A stretch of DNA of 64,000 bases from Kocuria marina (GCA_014652975.1 BMZV01000001.1:186001-250000), one strand, 5' to 3'. Shown: positions 25,494-35,755, numbered from the stretch's first letter. Translations and numbers: made by a program. Notes: generated by a model not told the origin, from the letters alone.

Positions 25494-27377
25494 TTACTCC
25501 ACGGTCACGGACTTGGCCAGGTTGCGCGGCTGGTCCACGTCGTAGCCCTTGGCCCCGGCGAGTTCGCACGCGAAGATCTGCAGCGGCACCGTGGCCAGCA
25601 ACGGCTGCAGCAGCGTGGGCGCCTCGGGGACGTAGAAGACGTGGTTGGCGAACTCGCGCACAGCGTCGTCGCCCTCCTCAGCGATCACGATGGTCTCGGC
25701 ACCGCGAGCGCGGATCTCCTGGATGTTGGAGACCACCTTGGCGTGCAGCGAGTCCCGGCCGTTGGGCGAGGGGACGATCACGAACACGGGCTGGCCCTGG
25801 TCGATCAGCGCGATCGGCCCGTGCTTTAGCTCACCGGCGGCGAAGCCCTCCGCGTGGATGTACGCGATCTCCTTGAGCTTCAGGGCGCCCTCCATGGCCA
25901 CGGGGAAGCCCACGTGACGACCCAGGAACAGCACGGATTCGGCGTCCTTCATCCCGGTCGCGAGTTCCTTGACCTGCGGCTCCACCTCGTCCAGCACGCG
26001 CTGGATCTTGGCGGGCATGGCCTCAAGCTCGGCCAGCATGGTGGAGATCTCGTCCTTGAACTTGTTGCCGCGCAACTGGGCCAGGTACAGGCCCAGCAGG
26101 TACGCCGCGGTGATCTGGGCGAGGAACGCCTTGGTGGAGGCCACCGCGATCTCGGGACCCGCGTGCGTGTAGAGCACGGCGTCCGCCTCGCGCGGGATTG
26201 TGGAACCGTTCGTGTTGCAGATCGCCACGACCTTGGCGCCCTGTTCCTGCGCGTGACGCACGGCCATGAGGGTGTCCATGGTCTCGCCGGACTGGGAGAC
26301 CGCGACCACCAGGGTCTTCTCGTTCACGATCGGATCGCGGTAGCGGAACTCGTGCGCGAGCTCCACCTCGGTGGGGATCCGGCACCAGTGCTCGATCGCG
26401 TAGCGCGCGACCTGCCCGGCGTATGCTGCGGTACCGCATGCGATCACCACGATCTTGTCGATCGAGCGCAGCACGGTCTCGTCGATCTTGATCTCGTCCA
26501 GCGTGAGCCGGCCGTTCTCGTCCAGGCGGCCCAGCAGGGTGTCGCCCACGGCGGCGGGCTGGTCGTGGATCTCCTTCTCCATGAAGGACGGGTAGCCGTC
26601 CTTCTCCGCGGCGGCGGCGTCCCACTCGATGTCGAAGGGCTTGCCCTCGGCGGCGTTGCCGTGGAAGTCCACGATCGTGTAGTCGTCCGCGGTGATGGTC
26701 ACGATCTGGTCCTGGCCCATCTCCACGGCCCGCTTGGTGTAGTCGATGAAACCGGAGACGTCCGAGCCCAGGAAGTTCTCGCCGTCGCCCAGCCCGATCA
26801 CGAGCGGCGAGTTGCGGCGCGCAGCGACCACGCGGTCCGGGTGGTCCGCGTGCACGGCCAGCAGCGTGAACGCGCCCTCGAGGCGGCGACACGTGTCCTG
26901 CATGGCCACGGTGAGGTCCTTCTCGTCCGCGCCCTGCGCGTTGTACGTGCGGGCCAGCAGCACCGCGGCGACCTCGGTGTCCGTCTCGGACGTGAAACTC
27001 TCGCCCTGGGCGCTGAGTTCGCGCTTGATCTCGCTGAAGTTCTCGATGATCCCGTTGTGGATCATGGCCAGCTTGCCGCCGTCGACCACGTGGGGGTGCG
27101 CGTTGACGTCGGAGGGGCCTCCGTGGGTGGCCCAGCGGGTGTGGCCGATCCCGATGTTCGATTCCGGCAGGGGGTGCGCTTCGAGCTCACCGATCAGGTT
27201 GCTCAGCTTCCCGGCCTTCTTGCGGTACTCCACCGCACCGTCGGCGATCACTGCGACGCCCGCGGAGTCGTACCCGCGGTATTCCAGTCGACGAAGCCCC
27301 TCGAGGATCACCTCGAGCGCACCGTGCTGTCGCCCGTCAGCACGGTTCGAGCCCACATATCCCACAATTCCACACAT
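25494..27377 (-). CDS. glmS: Glutamine--fructose-6-phosphate aminotransferase (isomerizing)
   Basis: 627 residues. Makes glucosamine-6-phosphate for cell-wall synthesis; GlmM, encoded about 1.6 kb away, acts next. The mature N-terminal Cys nucleophile is MCGIVGYVG, followed by the class II glutaminase domain (about 2-230) with [19 protein letters not shown]. Two SIS domains follow ([10 protein letters not shown] and [16 protein letters not shown]), ending in the conserved AKSVTVE. The ATG at 27377 is seven bases after a -10-like TACAGT with no Shine-Dalgarno, so leaderless. Confidence 0.96.
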   Translation of the reverse strand: MCGIVGYVGSNRADGRQHGALEVILEGLRRLEYRGYDSAGVAVIADGAVEYRKKAGKLSNLIGELEAHPLPESNIGIGHTRWATHGGPSDVNAHPHVVDGGKLAMIHNGIIENFSEIKRELSAQGESFTSETDTEVAAVLLARTYNAQGADEKDLTVAMQDTCRRLEGAFTLLAVHADHPDRVVAARRNSPLVIGLGDGENFLGSDVSGFIDYTKRAVEMGQDQIVTITADDYTIVDFHGNAAEGKPFDIEWDAAAAEKDGYPSFMEKEIHDQPAAVGDTLLGRLDENGRLTLDEIKIDETVLRSIDKIVVIACGTAAYAGQVARYAIEHWCRIPTEVELAHEFRYRDPIVNEKTLVVAVSQSGETMDTLMAVRHAQEQGAKVVAICNTNGSTIPREADAVLYTHAGPEIAVASTKAFLAQITAAYLLGLYLAQLRGNKFKDEISTMLAELEAMPAKIQRVLDEVEPQVKELATGMKDAESVLFLGRHVGFPVAMEGALKLKEIAYIHAEGFAAGELKHGPIALIDQGQPVFVIVPSPNGRDSLHAKVVSNIQEIRARGAETIVIAEEGDDAVREFANHVFYVPEAPTLLQPLLATVPLQIFACELAGAKGYDVDQPRNLAKSVTVE

Positions 27378-27384
27378 GAAAAAT

Positions 27385-27390
27385 ACTGTA
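27385..27390 (-). promoter_or_regulatory. Candidate -10 box for a leaderless glmS mRNA
   Basis: TACAGT on the minus strand, seven bases before the glmS ATG; part of a 75-bp divergent promoter shared with coaA. Confidence 0.5.
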
Positions 27391-27437
27391 CCGGAAACGC
27401 TACGCGCCCTAATGCCTTGCGGGAGGGGGCCCGGGCC

Positions 27438-27443
27438 TACACT
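27438..27443 (+). promoter_or_regulatory. Candidate -10 box of coaA
   Basis: TACACT nine bases before the coaA ATG. With a usual seven-base step to +1 the leader would be about three bases; no Shine-Dalgarno is present. Confidence 0.5.
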
Positions 27444-27452
27444 GGTCCGAGC

Positions 27453-28409
27453 ATGAGCACACAGCCCATAACCCACCGCGTCTCCCCTTTCGTGGAGTTG
27501 GATCGTCAGACCTGGTCCAGGCTTTCGCACGAGATCGACGTCCCGCTCACCGCGCAGGAGATCGAGAACCTGCGCGGTCTCGGTGACCGGTTGGACGTGG
27601 ACGAGGTCCGCGAGGTCTATCTGCCCCTTTCGCGGTTGCTCACGCTGTACGACATGTCCTCCACGCAGCTCAATGCCGCCACCAACTCGTTCCTGGGCGA
27701 GCATCACGCGCGCACCCCGTTCGTGATCGGGATCGCCGGGTCCGTGGCGGCGGGTAAGTCCACCACGGCCCGCTTGCTGCGCGAGATGCTGGCCCGCTGG
27801 CCGTCCACCCCGAACGTGCAGCTCGTGACCACAGACGGTTTCCTCTACCCCAACGCCGAACTACGACGGCGTGGACTCATGGACCGCAAAGGCTTCCCCG
27901 AGTCCTACGACCGGCGCGGGCTGCTGCGCTTCGTCTCCGAGATCAAGTCCGGCGCCCCCGAGGTGCATGCCCCCAAGTACTCCCACGTCACCTACGACAT
28001 CCTCCCGGACGAGGAAGTGGTAGTGACCCGCCCCGACGTCGTGATCGTGGAAGGCCTGAACGTGCTCGCGCCCGCGAAGCTGGAGAGCGGCAAACGCACC
28101 GCGCTCGCGCTGAGCGATTTCTTCGACTTCAGCATCTATGTGGACGCCCGCACCCAGGACATCGAACGCTGGTACGTGGAGCGCTTCCAGGCCCTGCGCT
28201 CCTCCGCGTTCTCGGACCCCGAGTCCTACTTCCACCGCTACGCGGACCTCACGGACGAGCAGGCACAGGACGTGGCCACGGACATCTGGCGGCGGATCAA
28301 CGAACCTAACTTGGAGCAGAACGTGCGCCCCACACGCGGCCGCGCCCGGCTGATCCTCTCCAAAGACCACGATCACAAGATCCGCAGGGTGCTGCTGCGA
28401 AAGAACTGA
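27453..28409 (+). CDS. coaA: Pantothenate kinase type I
   Basis: 318 residues. First step of coenzyme A synthesis. The P-loop is [18 protein letters not shown] (about residues 93-110), and [26 protein letters not shown] and [17 protein letters not shown] are CoaA signatures. The usual CoA feedback site is expected in this type. Divergent from glmS across 75 bp, with near-leaderless start. Confidence 0.95.
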   Translation: MSTQPITHRVSPFVELDRQTWSRLSHEIDVPLTAQEIENLRGLGDRLDVDEVREVYLPLSRLLTLYDMSSTQLNAATNSFLGEHHARTPFVIGIAGSVAAGKSTTARLLREMLARWPSTPNVQLVTTDGFLYPNAELRRRGLMDRKGFPESYDRRGLLRFVSEIKSGAPEVHAPKYSHVTYDILPDEEVVVTRPDVVIVEGLNVLAPAKLESGKRTALALSDFFDFSIYVDARTQDIERWYVERFQALRSSAFSDPESYFHRYADLTDEQAQDVATDIWRRINEPNLEQNVRPTRGRARLILSKDHDHKIRRVLLRKN

Positions 28410-28431
28410 TATTTTAGGCCCGTTTTCACTG

Positions 28432-28437
28432 TACGAT
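28432..28437 (+). promoter_or_regulatory. Candidate -10 box for a leaderless mscL mRNA
   Basis: TACGAT ends seven bases before ATG 28445. A second ATG at 28436 overlaps this box and would not be in the mRNA if the box is used. Confidence 0.45.
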
Positions 28438-28444
28438 GAGCGCC

Positions 28445-28912
28445 ATGCTCAGTGGTTTCAAAGAATTCATCATGAAGGGCAACGTGATGGATCTGGCCGT
28501 TGCCGTGATCATCGGCGCCGCCTTCTCCAAGATCGTCAATGCTCTCGTCGAGAACGTCCTCATGCCCGCCATCTCGGGACTCGTCGGTTCGCCCAACTTC
28601 GACAATTTCGCCGCCGTCACGTTCAACGGCAACCAGGTCAAGTTCGGTGTGCTGCTGACCGCGATCGTGAACTTCCTGCTCATCGCCGCCGCCGTGTACT
28701 TCTGCATCGTGCTGCCCATGAACAAGATGATCGAACGCCGCAACCGCCGGCTGGGCATCGAGCCCACCGAGGAGCCGGCCGATCCCAACACCGTGCTGCT
28801 CACCGAGATCCGCGACGCGCTCACCGGGCACAACGCCGACGCGCTGCGCACGGACGGCACGCAGACCGGCCTCTCGGGACAGCCCGGTACCACCGGAGGA
28901 ACGATCCGCTGA
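28445..28912 (+). CDS. mscL: Large-conductance mechanosensitive channel
   Basis: 155 residues; opens under membrane tension to release solutes on osmotic downshock. The N-terminal helix MLSGFKEFIMKGNVMDLAVAVIIGAAFSKIV is the MscL pore-lining signature, a second membrane helix lies at about 70-95, and a hydrophilic C-terminal bundle follows, longer than in E. coli and ending in a Gly/Thr-rich tail. ATG 28436 would add MSA; 28445 is preferred because homologues start there and a -10 box overlaps 28436. Confidence 0.93.
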   Translation: MLSGFKEFIMKGNVMDLAVAVIIGAAFSKIVNALVENVLMPAISGLVGSPNFDNFAAVTFNGNQVKFGVLLTAIVNFLLIAAAVYFCIVLPMNKMIERRNRRLGIEPTEEPADPNTVLLTEIRDALTGHNADALRTDGTQTGLSGQPGTTGGTIR

Positions 28913-28938
28913 CCCCCACCACCCCTTCGACGTCAGGA

Positions 28939-28982
28939 AACGGCGAGGCCCCGCACCACTTCCGGTGCGGGGCCTCGCCGTT
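28939..28982. terminator. Bidirectional terminator between mscL and glmM
   Basis: 19-bp perfect stem AACGGCGAGGCCCCGCACC / GGTGCGGGGCCTCGCCGTT with a six-base loop between two converging genes. Confidence 0.85.
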
Positions 28983-28998
28983 GGTCCGTTCGGTGACG

Positions 28999-30348
28999 CT
29001 ACAGGCTGAGGTGCTGTTCCACCACGGACACGAGCTCTTCCGCCTCGAGCTGGGCGATGTCCTGCGAAGCCGCCTCCACCATGACCCGTACCACGGGTTC
29101 GGTGCCGGAGGGGCGTAACAGCACCCGGCCCTCGCTGCCGAGCCGCTCCTCCGTGCGGGCGACGGCGTCGAGCACCGGTTCGCTCGTTTTGGCCGCCGCC
29201 TTGTCCACGCCCTTGACGTTGATCATCACCTGGGGCATGCGCGTCATGGACTTGGCGAGCTCTTGCAACGGCATGCCCGTCTGAGCCACCCGTGAGGCGA
29301 GCATCAGACCCGTGAGCAGACCGTCACCGGTGGTCGCGTAATCCGCCATGATCACGTGCCCCGACTGTTCGCCACCCAGGTTGTAGCCGTTGGCCACCAT
29401 GGATTCCAGGACGTAGCGGTCCCCCACGGAGGCGCGCACGAGCTGGATCCCGGCCTCGTCCAGTGCCAGTTGCAGACCCAGGTTGCTCATGACCGTGGCC
29501 ACGAGCGTGTTCTGGTTGAGCCTGCCCGCGTCCTTCATGGCCATGGCCAGGATGCACATGATCTGGTCGCCGTCCACCTCCGTGCCGGTGTGGTCCACGG
29601 CCAGGCAGCGATCTGCGTCGCCGTCGTGTGCGATGCCCAGATCCGCGCCCAGCTCACGCACGGCCTGCTTGAGCGGACCCAGGTGGGTGGAGCCCACGCC
29701 GTCGTTGATGTTCAGCCCGTCCGGTTCCGCACCGATCACGTGCACCTTGGCACCGGCGCCGCGGAACGCGTCCGGCGAGGCGCCGGACGCCGCGCCGTTC
29801 GCGCAGTCGAGCACGATCGACAGCCCGTCCAGACGGTGCGGGATGGCACCGACCAGGTGCAGGATGTAGCGGTCCTCGGCGTCCGACAAGCGGGTCACGC
29901 GGCCCACTTCCGCACCCGTGGGGCGGCGGAAATCCTTGGCCTCGTAGACCTCCTGGATAGTGTCCTCGATCGCGTCCGGTAGTTTCTTGCCCCCGTGCGC
30001 CAGGAACTTAATGCCGTTGTCCGGCGCGGGGTTGTGGGACGCGGAGATCATTACGCCGAAATCGGCGTCGATGTCCCCCACCAGGTAGGCGGCTGCCGGC
30101 GTGGGCAGCATCCCGGCGTCGTAGACGTCCACGCCGGAGCTCGCGAGACCCGCGATCACGGCCGCGCCGAGGAACTCCCCGCTCGCGCGCCCGTCCCGTG
30201 CCACGACGGCGGTGGGTCGCTTCCCGGCCTCCGCGTGGCCGTGGCCCAGGACGATCGCCGCCGCCTGGGACAGCTCCATGGCAAGTTCTGCTGTGAGGAG
30301 GCCGTTCGCGAGACCGCGAACGCCGTCCGTTCCAAAGATTCTAGACAT
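28999..30348 (-). CDS. glmM: Phosphoglucosamine mutase
   Basis: 449 residues. Interconverts glucosamine-6- and -1-phosphate after GlmS. Phosphoserine loop [19 protein letters not shown] (active Ser near residue 103), metal loop [15 protein letters not shown], sugar loop [10 protein letters not shown], and the phosphate-binding [15 protein letters not shown] at the C-terminus. The ATG is eight bases after a -10-like TAAGAT (30357-30362) without a Shine-Dalgarno, so possibly leaderless. Confidence 0.96.
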   Translation of the reverse strand: MSRIFGTDGVRGLANGLLTAELAMELSQAAAIVLGHGHAEAGKRPTAVVARDGRASGEFLGAAVIAGLASSGVDVYDAGMLPTPAAAYLVGDIDADFGVMISASHNPAPDNGIKFLAHGGKKLPDAIEDTIQEVYEAKDFRRPTGAEVGRVTRLSDAEDRYILHLVGAIPHRLDGLSIVLDCANGAASGASPDAFRGAGAKVHVIGAEPDGLNINDGVGSTHLGPLKQAVRELGADLGIAHDGDADRCLAVDHTGTEVDGDQIMCILAMAMKDAGRLNQNTLVATVMSNLGLQLALDEAGIQLVRASVGDRYVLESMVANGYNLGGEQSGHVIMADYATTGDGLLTGLMLASRVAQTGMPLQELAKSMTRMPQVMINVKGVDKAAAKTSEPVLDAVARTEERLGSEGRVLLRPSGTEPVVRVMVEAASQDIAQLEAEELVSVVEQHLSL

Positions 30349-30396
30349 CGAGAGTCATCTTACGACCAACGCCCGCGCAAACCCTGCGCATTCGAC

Positions 30397-31437
30397 TCAG
30401 CCCTTCCCAGGCCGGACCACCGGGAAACCGTCCGGGTTCTCGTTGCTGTCCTCCGTGAGATCCGCCGCCCCACCCACGATCTTGGTGTCCGGCGTGCCCA
30501 CCACGGAGTGGTCCTTGTTGGGGTAGTCGAACTGCGTGAGGACGTAGCGCATGGCCTCGAGCCGCGCGCGTTTCTTGTCATTGGACTTGATCACGGTCCA
30601 CGGGGCGTCCCCCGTGTCCGTGTAGAAGAACATGGCCTCCTTGGCCTCCGTGTAGTCGTCCCACTTGTCCAGGGATGCCACGTCCGTGGGCGAGAGCTTC
30701 CACTGCCGCACCGGGTCCGTCCGGCGGGACTGGAACCGCGCGAGCTGCTCCGCGCGCGTCACGGAGAACCAGAATTTGATCAGGTGCGTGTCCGAGTTCA
30801 CGAGCATCCGTTCGAACTCCGGCGCCTGACGCATGAACTCGTAATACTGCTGGGACGTGCAGTAGCCCATAACCCGTTCCACACCCGCCCGGTTGTACCA
30901 CGAGCGGTCCATCAGCACGATCTCTCCACCGGACGGCAGGTGCTTGACGTAGCGCTGGAAGTACCATTGCGTCTGCTCGATGTCCGTGGGCTTCTCGAGC
31001 GCCACGACCCGCGCACCACGGGGGTTCAGGTGCTCCGTGAACCGCTTGATCGCCCCGCCCTTGCCCGCGGCGTCCCGGCCCTCGAAGATGATGAGCAGCT
31101 TCTGGCCGGTCTCCTTGATCCACAACTGCAGCTTGAGCAGTTCGATCTGCAGGGCCCGCTTGGTGCGCTCGTAGTCCTTGCGAGGCAGCTTCTCGTCGTA
31201 CGGGTAGCCCAGTTTCCACGCGGTGGACGGTTCCGCCCCGCTCGCGTCGCTGAGTTTCTTCCCGAGCTCCGCGATCTCGTCGAGTTCGGCCGCGTAGTCC
31301 TCCACCACGGAGACCCGGTGCTGTTCCTTCTTGAGGGCCTCGTCCACCGCCACCCGCTGCTCTGTGCGCTGTTCCGTCTCGGCCTGCTGCTCCTCGACGA
31401 CGGCGTTCCCCGACTTCTGCTCCGACTGCTTGCTCAT
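30397..31437 (-). CDS. ppk2: Polyphosphate kinase 2
   Basis: 346 residues, PPK2 family. Uses polyphosphate to phosphorylate nucleoside di- or monophosphates. Walker A FEGRDAAGKGGAIKRF, lid Arg/Glu region YFQRYVKHLPSGGEIVLMDRSWYNRAGVERVMG, and WKLSPTDVASLDKWDDYTEAKE. The first 70 residues are charged and Gln/Glu rich, longer than minimal PPK2. A single PPK2 domain, with PYDEKLPRKDYERTKRALQIELLKLQ at its beginning, suggests the class I (GDP/ADP) type; substrate not certain. GAGAGAGGG upstream of the ATG is the ribosome binding site. Confidence 0.9.
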   Translation of the reverse strand: MSKQSEQKSGNAVVEEQQAETEQRTEQRVAVDEALKKEQHRVSVVEDYAAELDEIAELGKKLSDASGAEPSTAWKLGYPYDEKLPRKDYERTKRALQIELLKLQLWIKETGQKLLIIFEGRDAAGKGGAIKRFTEHLNPRGARVVALEKPTDIEQTQWYFQRYVKHLPSGGEIVLMDRSWYNRAGVERVMGYCTSQQYYEFMRQAPEFERMLVNSDTHLIKFWFSVTRAEQLARFQSRRTDPVRQWKLSPTDVASLDKWDDYTEAKEAMFFYTDTGDAPWTVIKSNDKKRARLEAMRYVLTQFDYPNKDHSVVGTPDTKIVGGAADLTEDSNENPDGFPVVRPGKG

Positions 31438-31542
31438 ACGGGCCCTCTCTCGACGGTACGGCGGGAGCGACCTCGCTCCACACCTTCATGTTACGTCCGT
31501 CACCGCGGCAGGTGGCCGCATGGCAACGCCCGGGCAACGAAA

Positions 31543-31584
31543 CAGGGTCCCGTTCCCCGGCCGAAACCGAGGAACGGGACCCTG
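31543..31584 (-). terminator. Terminator of the rplM-rpsI operon
   Basis: 14-bp stem CAGGGTCCCGTTCC / GGAACGGGACCCTG, 14-base loop, 38 bp past the rpsI stop. Confidence 0.8.
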
Positions 31585-31621
31585 CACGAAAACGCCCGGC
31601 CGAGGCTTGGGCTGCTTCGTT

Positions 31622-32122
31622 TTAGCGCTTGGAGTACTGCGGAGCCTTGCGGGCCTTCTTGAGGCCTGCCTTCTTGCGCTCGATGACGCGGGCGTCACGG
31701 GTCAGGAAGCCGGCCTTCTTGAGGGCGGGGCGGTTGTGCTCGGCGTCGATCTCGTTGAGCGCGCGGGCCACGCCGAGGCGCAGCGCACCGGCCTGGCCGG
31801 AGGGGCCACCGCCGCTGATGCGGGCGATGACGTCGTACGCGCCCTGCAGTTCGAGCAGGCGGAAGGGGTCGTTGACCTCCTGCTGGTGCAGCTTGTTGGG
31901 GAAGTACTCCTCGAGGCTGCGACCGTTGACGCTCCACTGCCCGGAACCGGGGACCACGCGCACGCGGGCGATGGCCTGCTTGCGGCGGCCCACGGCCTGG
32001 CCGGAAACGGTCAGGGCGGGGCGGTCGGACAGGGCGGCACCGGCGACGGGCTCGGTGGACTCGGAGGTGTAGCTGGTCAGCTCCACGTCCTCGGTGATCT
32101 GCTCTTCAGTGTTCTGAGCCAC
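31622..32122 (-). CDS. rpsI: 30S ribosomal protein S9
   Basis: 166 residues, about 35 more than E. coli S9 because of an N-terminal extension ([19 protein letters not shown]) usual in actinobacteria. Core [20 protein letters not shown] and the RNA-contacting C-terminus [16 protein letters not shown] (ending at the P-site tRNA) are intact. Follows rplM by 32 bp. Confidence 0.97.
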   Translation of the reverse strand: MAQNTEEQITEDVELTSYTSESTEPVAGAALSDRPALTVSGQAVGRRKQAIARVRVVPGSGQWSVNGRSLEEYFPNKLHQQEVNDPFRLLELQGAYDVIARISGGGPSGQAGALRLGVARALNEIDAEHNRPALKKAGFLTRDARVIERKKAGLKKARKAPQYSKR

Positions 32123-32154
32123 GATTCTCCTTATGTGTTATTCGTTGGCCCGAA

Positions 32155-32598
32155 TTACTGGGCGACCTGGGTGAATTCGTAGGGCTTGGGCTGCTGAGCC
32201 TGGTGCGGGTGCTCCGCACCGGCGTAGACCTTCAGCTTGGACAGTTGCTGAGCGGCCAGCTTGTTCTTGGGCAGCATGCCCTTGACGGCCTTCTCCACGG
32301 CGCGCGTGGGGTTCTTCTCGAGCAACTCGGCGTAGCTGGTGGACTTGAGCCCACCCGGGTAGCCGGAGTGACGGTAGGCGCGCTTCTTCTCGAGCTTGGC
32401 ACCCGTGAGGGCGACCTTTTCCGCGTTGATGATGATGACGAAATCGCCGGTGTCCACGTGGGGAGCGAAGGTCGGCTTGTGCTTCCCGCGCAGCAGTGTT
32501 GCGGTCTGGCTGGCAAGACGACCCAGGACGACGTCGGTGGCGTCGATGACGTGCCACTGACGCTGGACGTCACCGGGCTTCGGAGTGTACGTACGCAC
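32155..32598 (-). CDS. rplM: 50S ribosomal protein L13
   Basis: 147 residues. [35 protein letters not shown], and [11 protein letters not shown] define L13. The GTG start at 32598 follows GAAGG by seven bases; the longer open frame upstream is not conserved. Operon with rpsI. Confidence 0.97.
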   Translation of the reverse strand: MRTYTPKPGDVQRQWHVIDATDVVLGRLASQTATLLRGKHKPTFAPHVDTGDFVIIINAEKVALTGAKLEKKRAYRHSGYPGGLKSTSYAELLEKNPTRAVEKAVKGMLPKNKLAAQQLSKLKVYAGAEHPHQAQQPKPYEFTQVAQ

Positions 32599-32801
32599 GT
32601 TGATCTGCCTTCGTTTGTCTGCTGATGACACGAATGCTCGTGTCCGATGGTTCCGCTGTGCTTCGGGGCCCGGGTGAGATCCGGGCGGCATCCGTGCGTC
32701 CACAACCCGGTGCACCGCACGGCCCTGCGCTCTGCAACATGAGCGACCGATGCGGGTACACGTGAACCGGGGCAGAACACGCACAACAGCATTCCATATT
32801 A
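32599..32801 (-). promoter_or_regulatory. rplM promoter (-10 TAATAT) and long 5' leader
   Basis: TAATAT at 32796-32801 with TGGCGG 17 bases further upstream on the minus strand. The resulting leader is about 190 bases and contains GC-rich inverted repeats such as CCCGG...CCGGG. L13 operons are autoregulated through leaders in other bacteria; that this one is regulatory is inference. Confidence 0.4.
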
Positions 32802-32835
32802 CCGGATCACCGCCCGCCCCGCCAGTCGTGGGGCG

Positions 32836-33816
32836 CTATTCGTCGTGTTGGGCGGGGCGCCGAGCGCGCGTGAGCCGGGCGCGTTCGGCGAGCTGGGACT
32901 GGTCGGGATAGCGCACGGCATCAAGGACGAGACCGTGCGCGGGTGCCATGAGGACGTTCGCGTCCCGGACCCGGGCGCGCAGCCGCTGACCCGGCCACGC
33001 GGCGTCGTACCGCCCCTCCCCCACGCGGACCACCGCGCCCACAATGCAGCGCACCATGTGGTGGCAGAAGGCATCCGCCTGCAGGGCGATTATGATCATG
33101 CCGCTCTCGTCGCGGTGCACGCCCGCGCGCTGCAGGTCGCGGATCGTGGTGGCGCCCTCGCGGGGTTTGCAGAAGCTCAGGAAGTCGTGCAGCCCCAGCA
33201 GTTCGCGCACGGCCCGGTCCATCGCGGTCACGTCGAGGTGCCAGGGGACCCACCACGAGAACGTGCGCGTCAGGGGGTCGTGGCCGGTCACGGCGTCCGC
33301 CACGCGGTACGTGTAGCCGCGGGAGAGCGCGGAGAACCGGGCGTCGAAGCCCTCGGGGGCCACGGCGACGTCGCGCACCACGATCGCACCCACGGCGGGG
33401 TCCCAGCCGTGGGCCGCACGGTCCTTACCCAGGACCCGGTTGAGGGCGCCGTTGAGCTTGCGCGTGAGCCCCGCGGCGGCGGCATCGCGGGCCGCGACGT
33501 CCTGCACGTCGGCGGGACCGCCTGCGCTGAGATCGCCGGTGTCGGCATCACTTGCCAGGGGCCCGCGGGGACGCGAGCACGCGAACCGGGCCCACAACGG
33601 CGCGGGAACGTCCACGTGGACGGTCTGCCGACGCGCATGCACACCCGTGTCCGTGCGCCCGGCCACGACCGTGGCGCACGGCGCGCGGAAGATCAGCTCG
33701 AGCGCGTCCTCGAGCGCGCCCTGCACGCTCGGCAGCCCGGGTTGCCGGGCCCAGCCCTTGAACGGGGCGCCGTCGTAGCCCAGTTCCACCCGCAGTCTGA
33801 GGGTCTCCCCCGTCAT
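32836..33816 (-). CDS. truA: tRNA pseudouridine synthase A (positions 38-40) with a loop insertion
   Basis: 326 residues versus about 270 usually. Catalytic Asp56 lies in AGRTDTGVHA. YDGAPFKGWARQPGLPSVQGALEDAL and the C-terminal FCHHMVRCIVGAVVRVGEG are family motifs. An insertion of about 35 residues (about 81-115, Gly, Ala and Asp rich) follows the first half-domain. Seventeen residues of charged tail end the protein. Separated from rplQ by a strong hairpin, so possibly its own transcript. Confidence 0.93.
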   Translation of the reverse strand: MTGETLRLRVELGYDGAPFKGWARQPGLPSVQGALEDALELIFRAPCATVVAGRTDTGVHARRQTVHVDVPAPLWARFACSRPRGPLASDADTGDLSAGGPADVQDVAARDAAAAGLTRKLNGALNRVLGKDRAAHGWDPAVGAIVVRDVAVAPEGFDARFSALSRGYTYRVADAVTGHDPLTRTFSWWVPWHLDVTAMDRAVRELLGLHDFLSFCKPREGATTIRDLQRAGVHRDESGMIIIALQADAFCHHMVRCIVGAVVRVGEGRYDAAWPGQRLRARVRDANVLMAPAHGLVLDAVRYPDQSQLAERARLTRARRPAQHDE

Positions 33817-33836
33817 CTGTGCGTTCCTCCCGAGGA

Positions 33837-33874
33837 CGACGACGCCGCCGCAGGAACCTGCGGCGGCGTCGTGA
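33837..33874 (-). terminator. Terminator of the alpha operon after rplQ
   Basis: Near 33837-33874 ACGACGCCGCCGCAGG pairs with CCTGCGGCGGCGTCGT (16 bp) around a two-base loop, about 30 bp past the rplQ stop and just before truA. Confidence 0.75.
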
Positions 33875-33899
33875 CGGTCGTGCTACTCAGAAGTCCCGA

Positions 33900-34664
33900 T
33901 CACTCGGAGATCTTCTGGGCGGCGGCACCGCCGGCGGGCTGGAAGCCGGCTGCCTCGGCATTGGCCGGGGAGTCGAACCAGATCTCGGCGGTCGTGCCGG
34001 AGTACCAGCGCGAACCGGGCACGTGGTACTTCATGGAGTTGCGGTTGCCCTTGACGGTGAAGCCTTCGGGGGCCTCGCCGGACTCGAGCGGCGCGTGGGA
34101 ACCGGCGAACTCGGCGTCCTGGTTCTCCTCGGCGACCTCGGCGGCCTCCTCGGAGCCAATGGCCGGAGCCTGCTCTTCGGCGGGGATCTCGTTCTTCTTG
34201 ACGTCCTCGGCGGTAGAACCGGCGGGGGTGTCCACGGGAGCGGCGGGCTCGGCGGCGGCCTTGGTCGTGGCGCGCTCGGCCTCGGCCACGGTCTCCCGCT
34301 TGGCCACGGGCTCCATGACGAGCTCGATCACGGCCATGGGGGCGTTGTCGCCCTTGCGGTTGCCGATCTTGGTGATGCGGGTGTACCCGCCGTCGCGGCC
34401 TTCCATGGCGGGCGCGATGCTGGTGAACAGCTCGTGCACCACGGACTTGTCGGTCAGCTGACGCATGACGCGACGGCGGGCCGCGAGGTCACCGCGCTTG
34501 GCGAACGTGATCAGGCGCTCGGCCACGGGACGCAGGCGCTTGGCCTTGGTCACGGTGGTGGTGATGCGCTTGTGCTCGAACAGCTGCTGCGACAGGTTCG
34601 AGAGGATCATGCGCTGGTGGGTCGGCCCGGCGCCGAGACGGGGTCCCTTGGTAGGGGTAGGCAT
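33900..34664 (-). CDS. rplQ: 50S ribosomal protein L17 with a 130-residue C-terminal extension
   Basis: 254 residues. The L17 core is residues 1-120 ([50 protein letters not shown]). Residues 125-200 form an acidic Ala/Glu-rich linker. Residues 201-243 read as a small module with [17 protein letters not shown] and [18 protein letters not shown]. That pattern (KGN, YHxPGS, WF, AAGF) recurs as a short appended domain in other actinobacterial proteins and next to some nucleases. Last gene of the alpha operon. E. coli L17 is 127 residues. Confidence 0.95.
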   Translation of the reverse strand: MPTPTKGPRLGAGPTHQRMILSNLSQQLFEHKRITTTVTKAKRLRPVAERLITFAKRGDLAARRRVMRQLTDKSVVHELFTSIAPAMEGRDGGYTRITKIGNRKGDNAPMAVIELVMEPVAKRETVAEAERATTKAAAEPAAPVDTPAGSTAEDVKKNEIPAEEQAPAIGSEEAAEVAEENQDAEFAGSHAPLESGEAPEGFTVKGNRNSMKYHVPGSRWYSGTTAEIWFDSPANAEAAGFQPAGGAAAQKISE

Positions 34665-34735
34665 AGTAGGTCTCCTGATGATCGGGCCCGTGCGGTCCGC
34701 TCAGCGGCCGCGGGGCACGGAAAGTGGTGTGGGCG

Positions 34736-35755
34736 TCAGTCGAGATCGACGTCGAACGGGTTGTTGTTCTCGTCCTCGTCCTCGAGCGACGCCGCGTGGG
34801 CGGCGAGGTCGTAACCCGGAGGGGAATCCTTCAGGGCCAGACCGAGCTCACCGAGCTTCTCCTTGACTTCATCGATGGACTTGGCACCGAAGTTGCGGAT
34901 GTCCATGAGGTCCGCTTCGGAGCGGCCCACGAGTTCACCCACGCTGTGGATGCCCTCGCGCTTGAGGCAGTTGTACGAACGCACGGACAGCTCGAGGTCC
35001 TCGATGGGCAGCGCCATGTCCGCGGCAGCCGCGGCGTCCGTGGGCGAAGGCCCGATCTCGATGCCCTCGGCAGCCGAGTTCAGCTCGCGCGCCAGGCCGA
35101 ACAGCTCGACCAGCGTGGTGCCCGCCGAAGCCACCGCGTCACGCGGGGAGATGGCTTCCTTGGTCTCGACGTCCAGGATGAGCTTGTCGAAGTCGGTGCG
35201 CTGTTCCACACGGGTGGCCTCCACGCGGAAGGTCACCTTCAGGACGGGGGAGTAGATGGAATCCACGGGGATCCGACCGACTTCCGCGTCACCCGACTTG
35301 TTCTGCGACGCCGAGACGTAACCGCGCCCGCGCTCGATGGTCAGCTCGATCTCGAGCTGGCCCTTGGAGTTCAAGGTCGCGATGTGCAGATCGGGGTTGT
35401 GGACCTCGACACCGGCCGGGGCGGAGATGTCCGCCGCGGTGACCTCGCCCGGGCCCTGCTTGCGCAGCCACGCGGTGACGGGCTCGTCCTCCTCGGAGGA
35501 CAGGGAGAGTTTCTTGATGTTGAGGATGAGCTCGGTGACGTCCTCTTTGACACCCTCCACGGTGGAGAACTCGTGCAGCACACCGTCGATGCGGATGCTG
35601 GTCACGGAGGCCCCGGGGATGGAGGACAGGAGCGTACGGCGCAGGGAGTTACCGAGGGTGTAACCGAAACCCGGTTCCAGCGGTTCGATCACGAACCGGG
35701 AACGGTTCTCGGCCACAGCCTCTTCCGTGAGGGTGGGGCGCTGTGCGATGAGCAC
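34736..35755 (-). CDS. rpoA: DNA-directed RNA polymerase alpha subunit
   Basis: 339 residues. N-terminal assembly domain with [29 protein letters not shown], linker near 235, C-terminal domain with [39 protein letters not shown], which binds UP elements and activators. The acidic tail [14 protein letters not shown] is typical of actinobacteria. rpsD is not between rpsK and rpoA. Confidence 0.98.
   Translation of the reverse strand: MLIAQRPTLTEEAVAENRSRFVIEPLEPGFGYTLGNSLRRTLLSSIPGASVTSIRIDGVLHEFSTVEGVKEDVTELILNIKKLSLSSEEDEPVTAWLRKQGPGEVTAADISAPAGVEVHNPDLHIATLNSKGQLEIELTIERGRGYVSASQNKSGDAEVGRIPVDSIYSPVLKVTFRVEATRVEQRTDFDKLILDVETKEAISPRDAVASAGTTLVELFGLARELNSAAEGIEIGPSPTDAAAAADMALPIEDLELSVRSYNCLKREGIHSVGELVGRSEADLMDIRNFGAKSIDEVKEKLGELGLALKDSPPGYDLAAHAASLEDEDENNNPFDVDLD

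Noticed and set aside
25854..27450. Long plus-strand open frame opposite glmS running into coaA
   Set aside because: Antisense of the well-supported glmS gene, a typical GC-rich shadow; only its 3' part (coaA) is real.
28939..28982. Very strong hairpin considered as a small RNA or riboswitch
   Set aside because: Sits between converging genes with no promoter of its own; the bidirectional terminator explains it.
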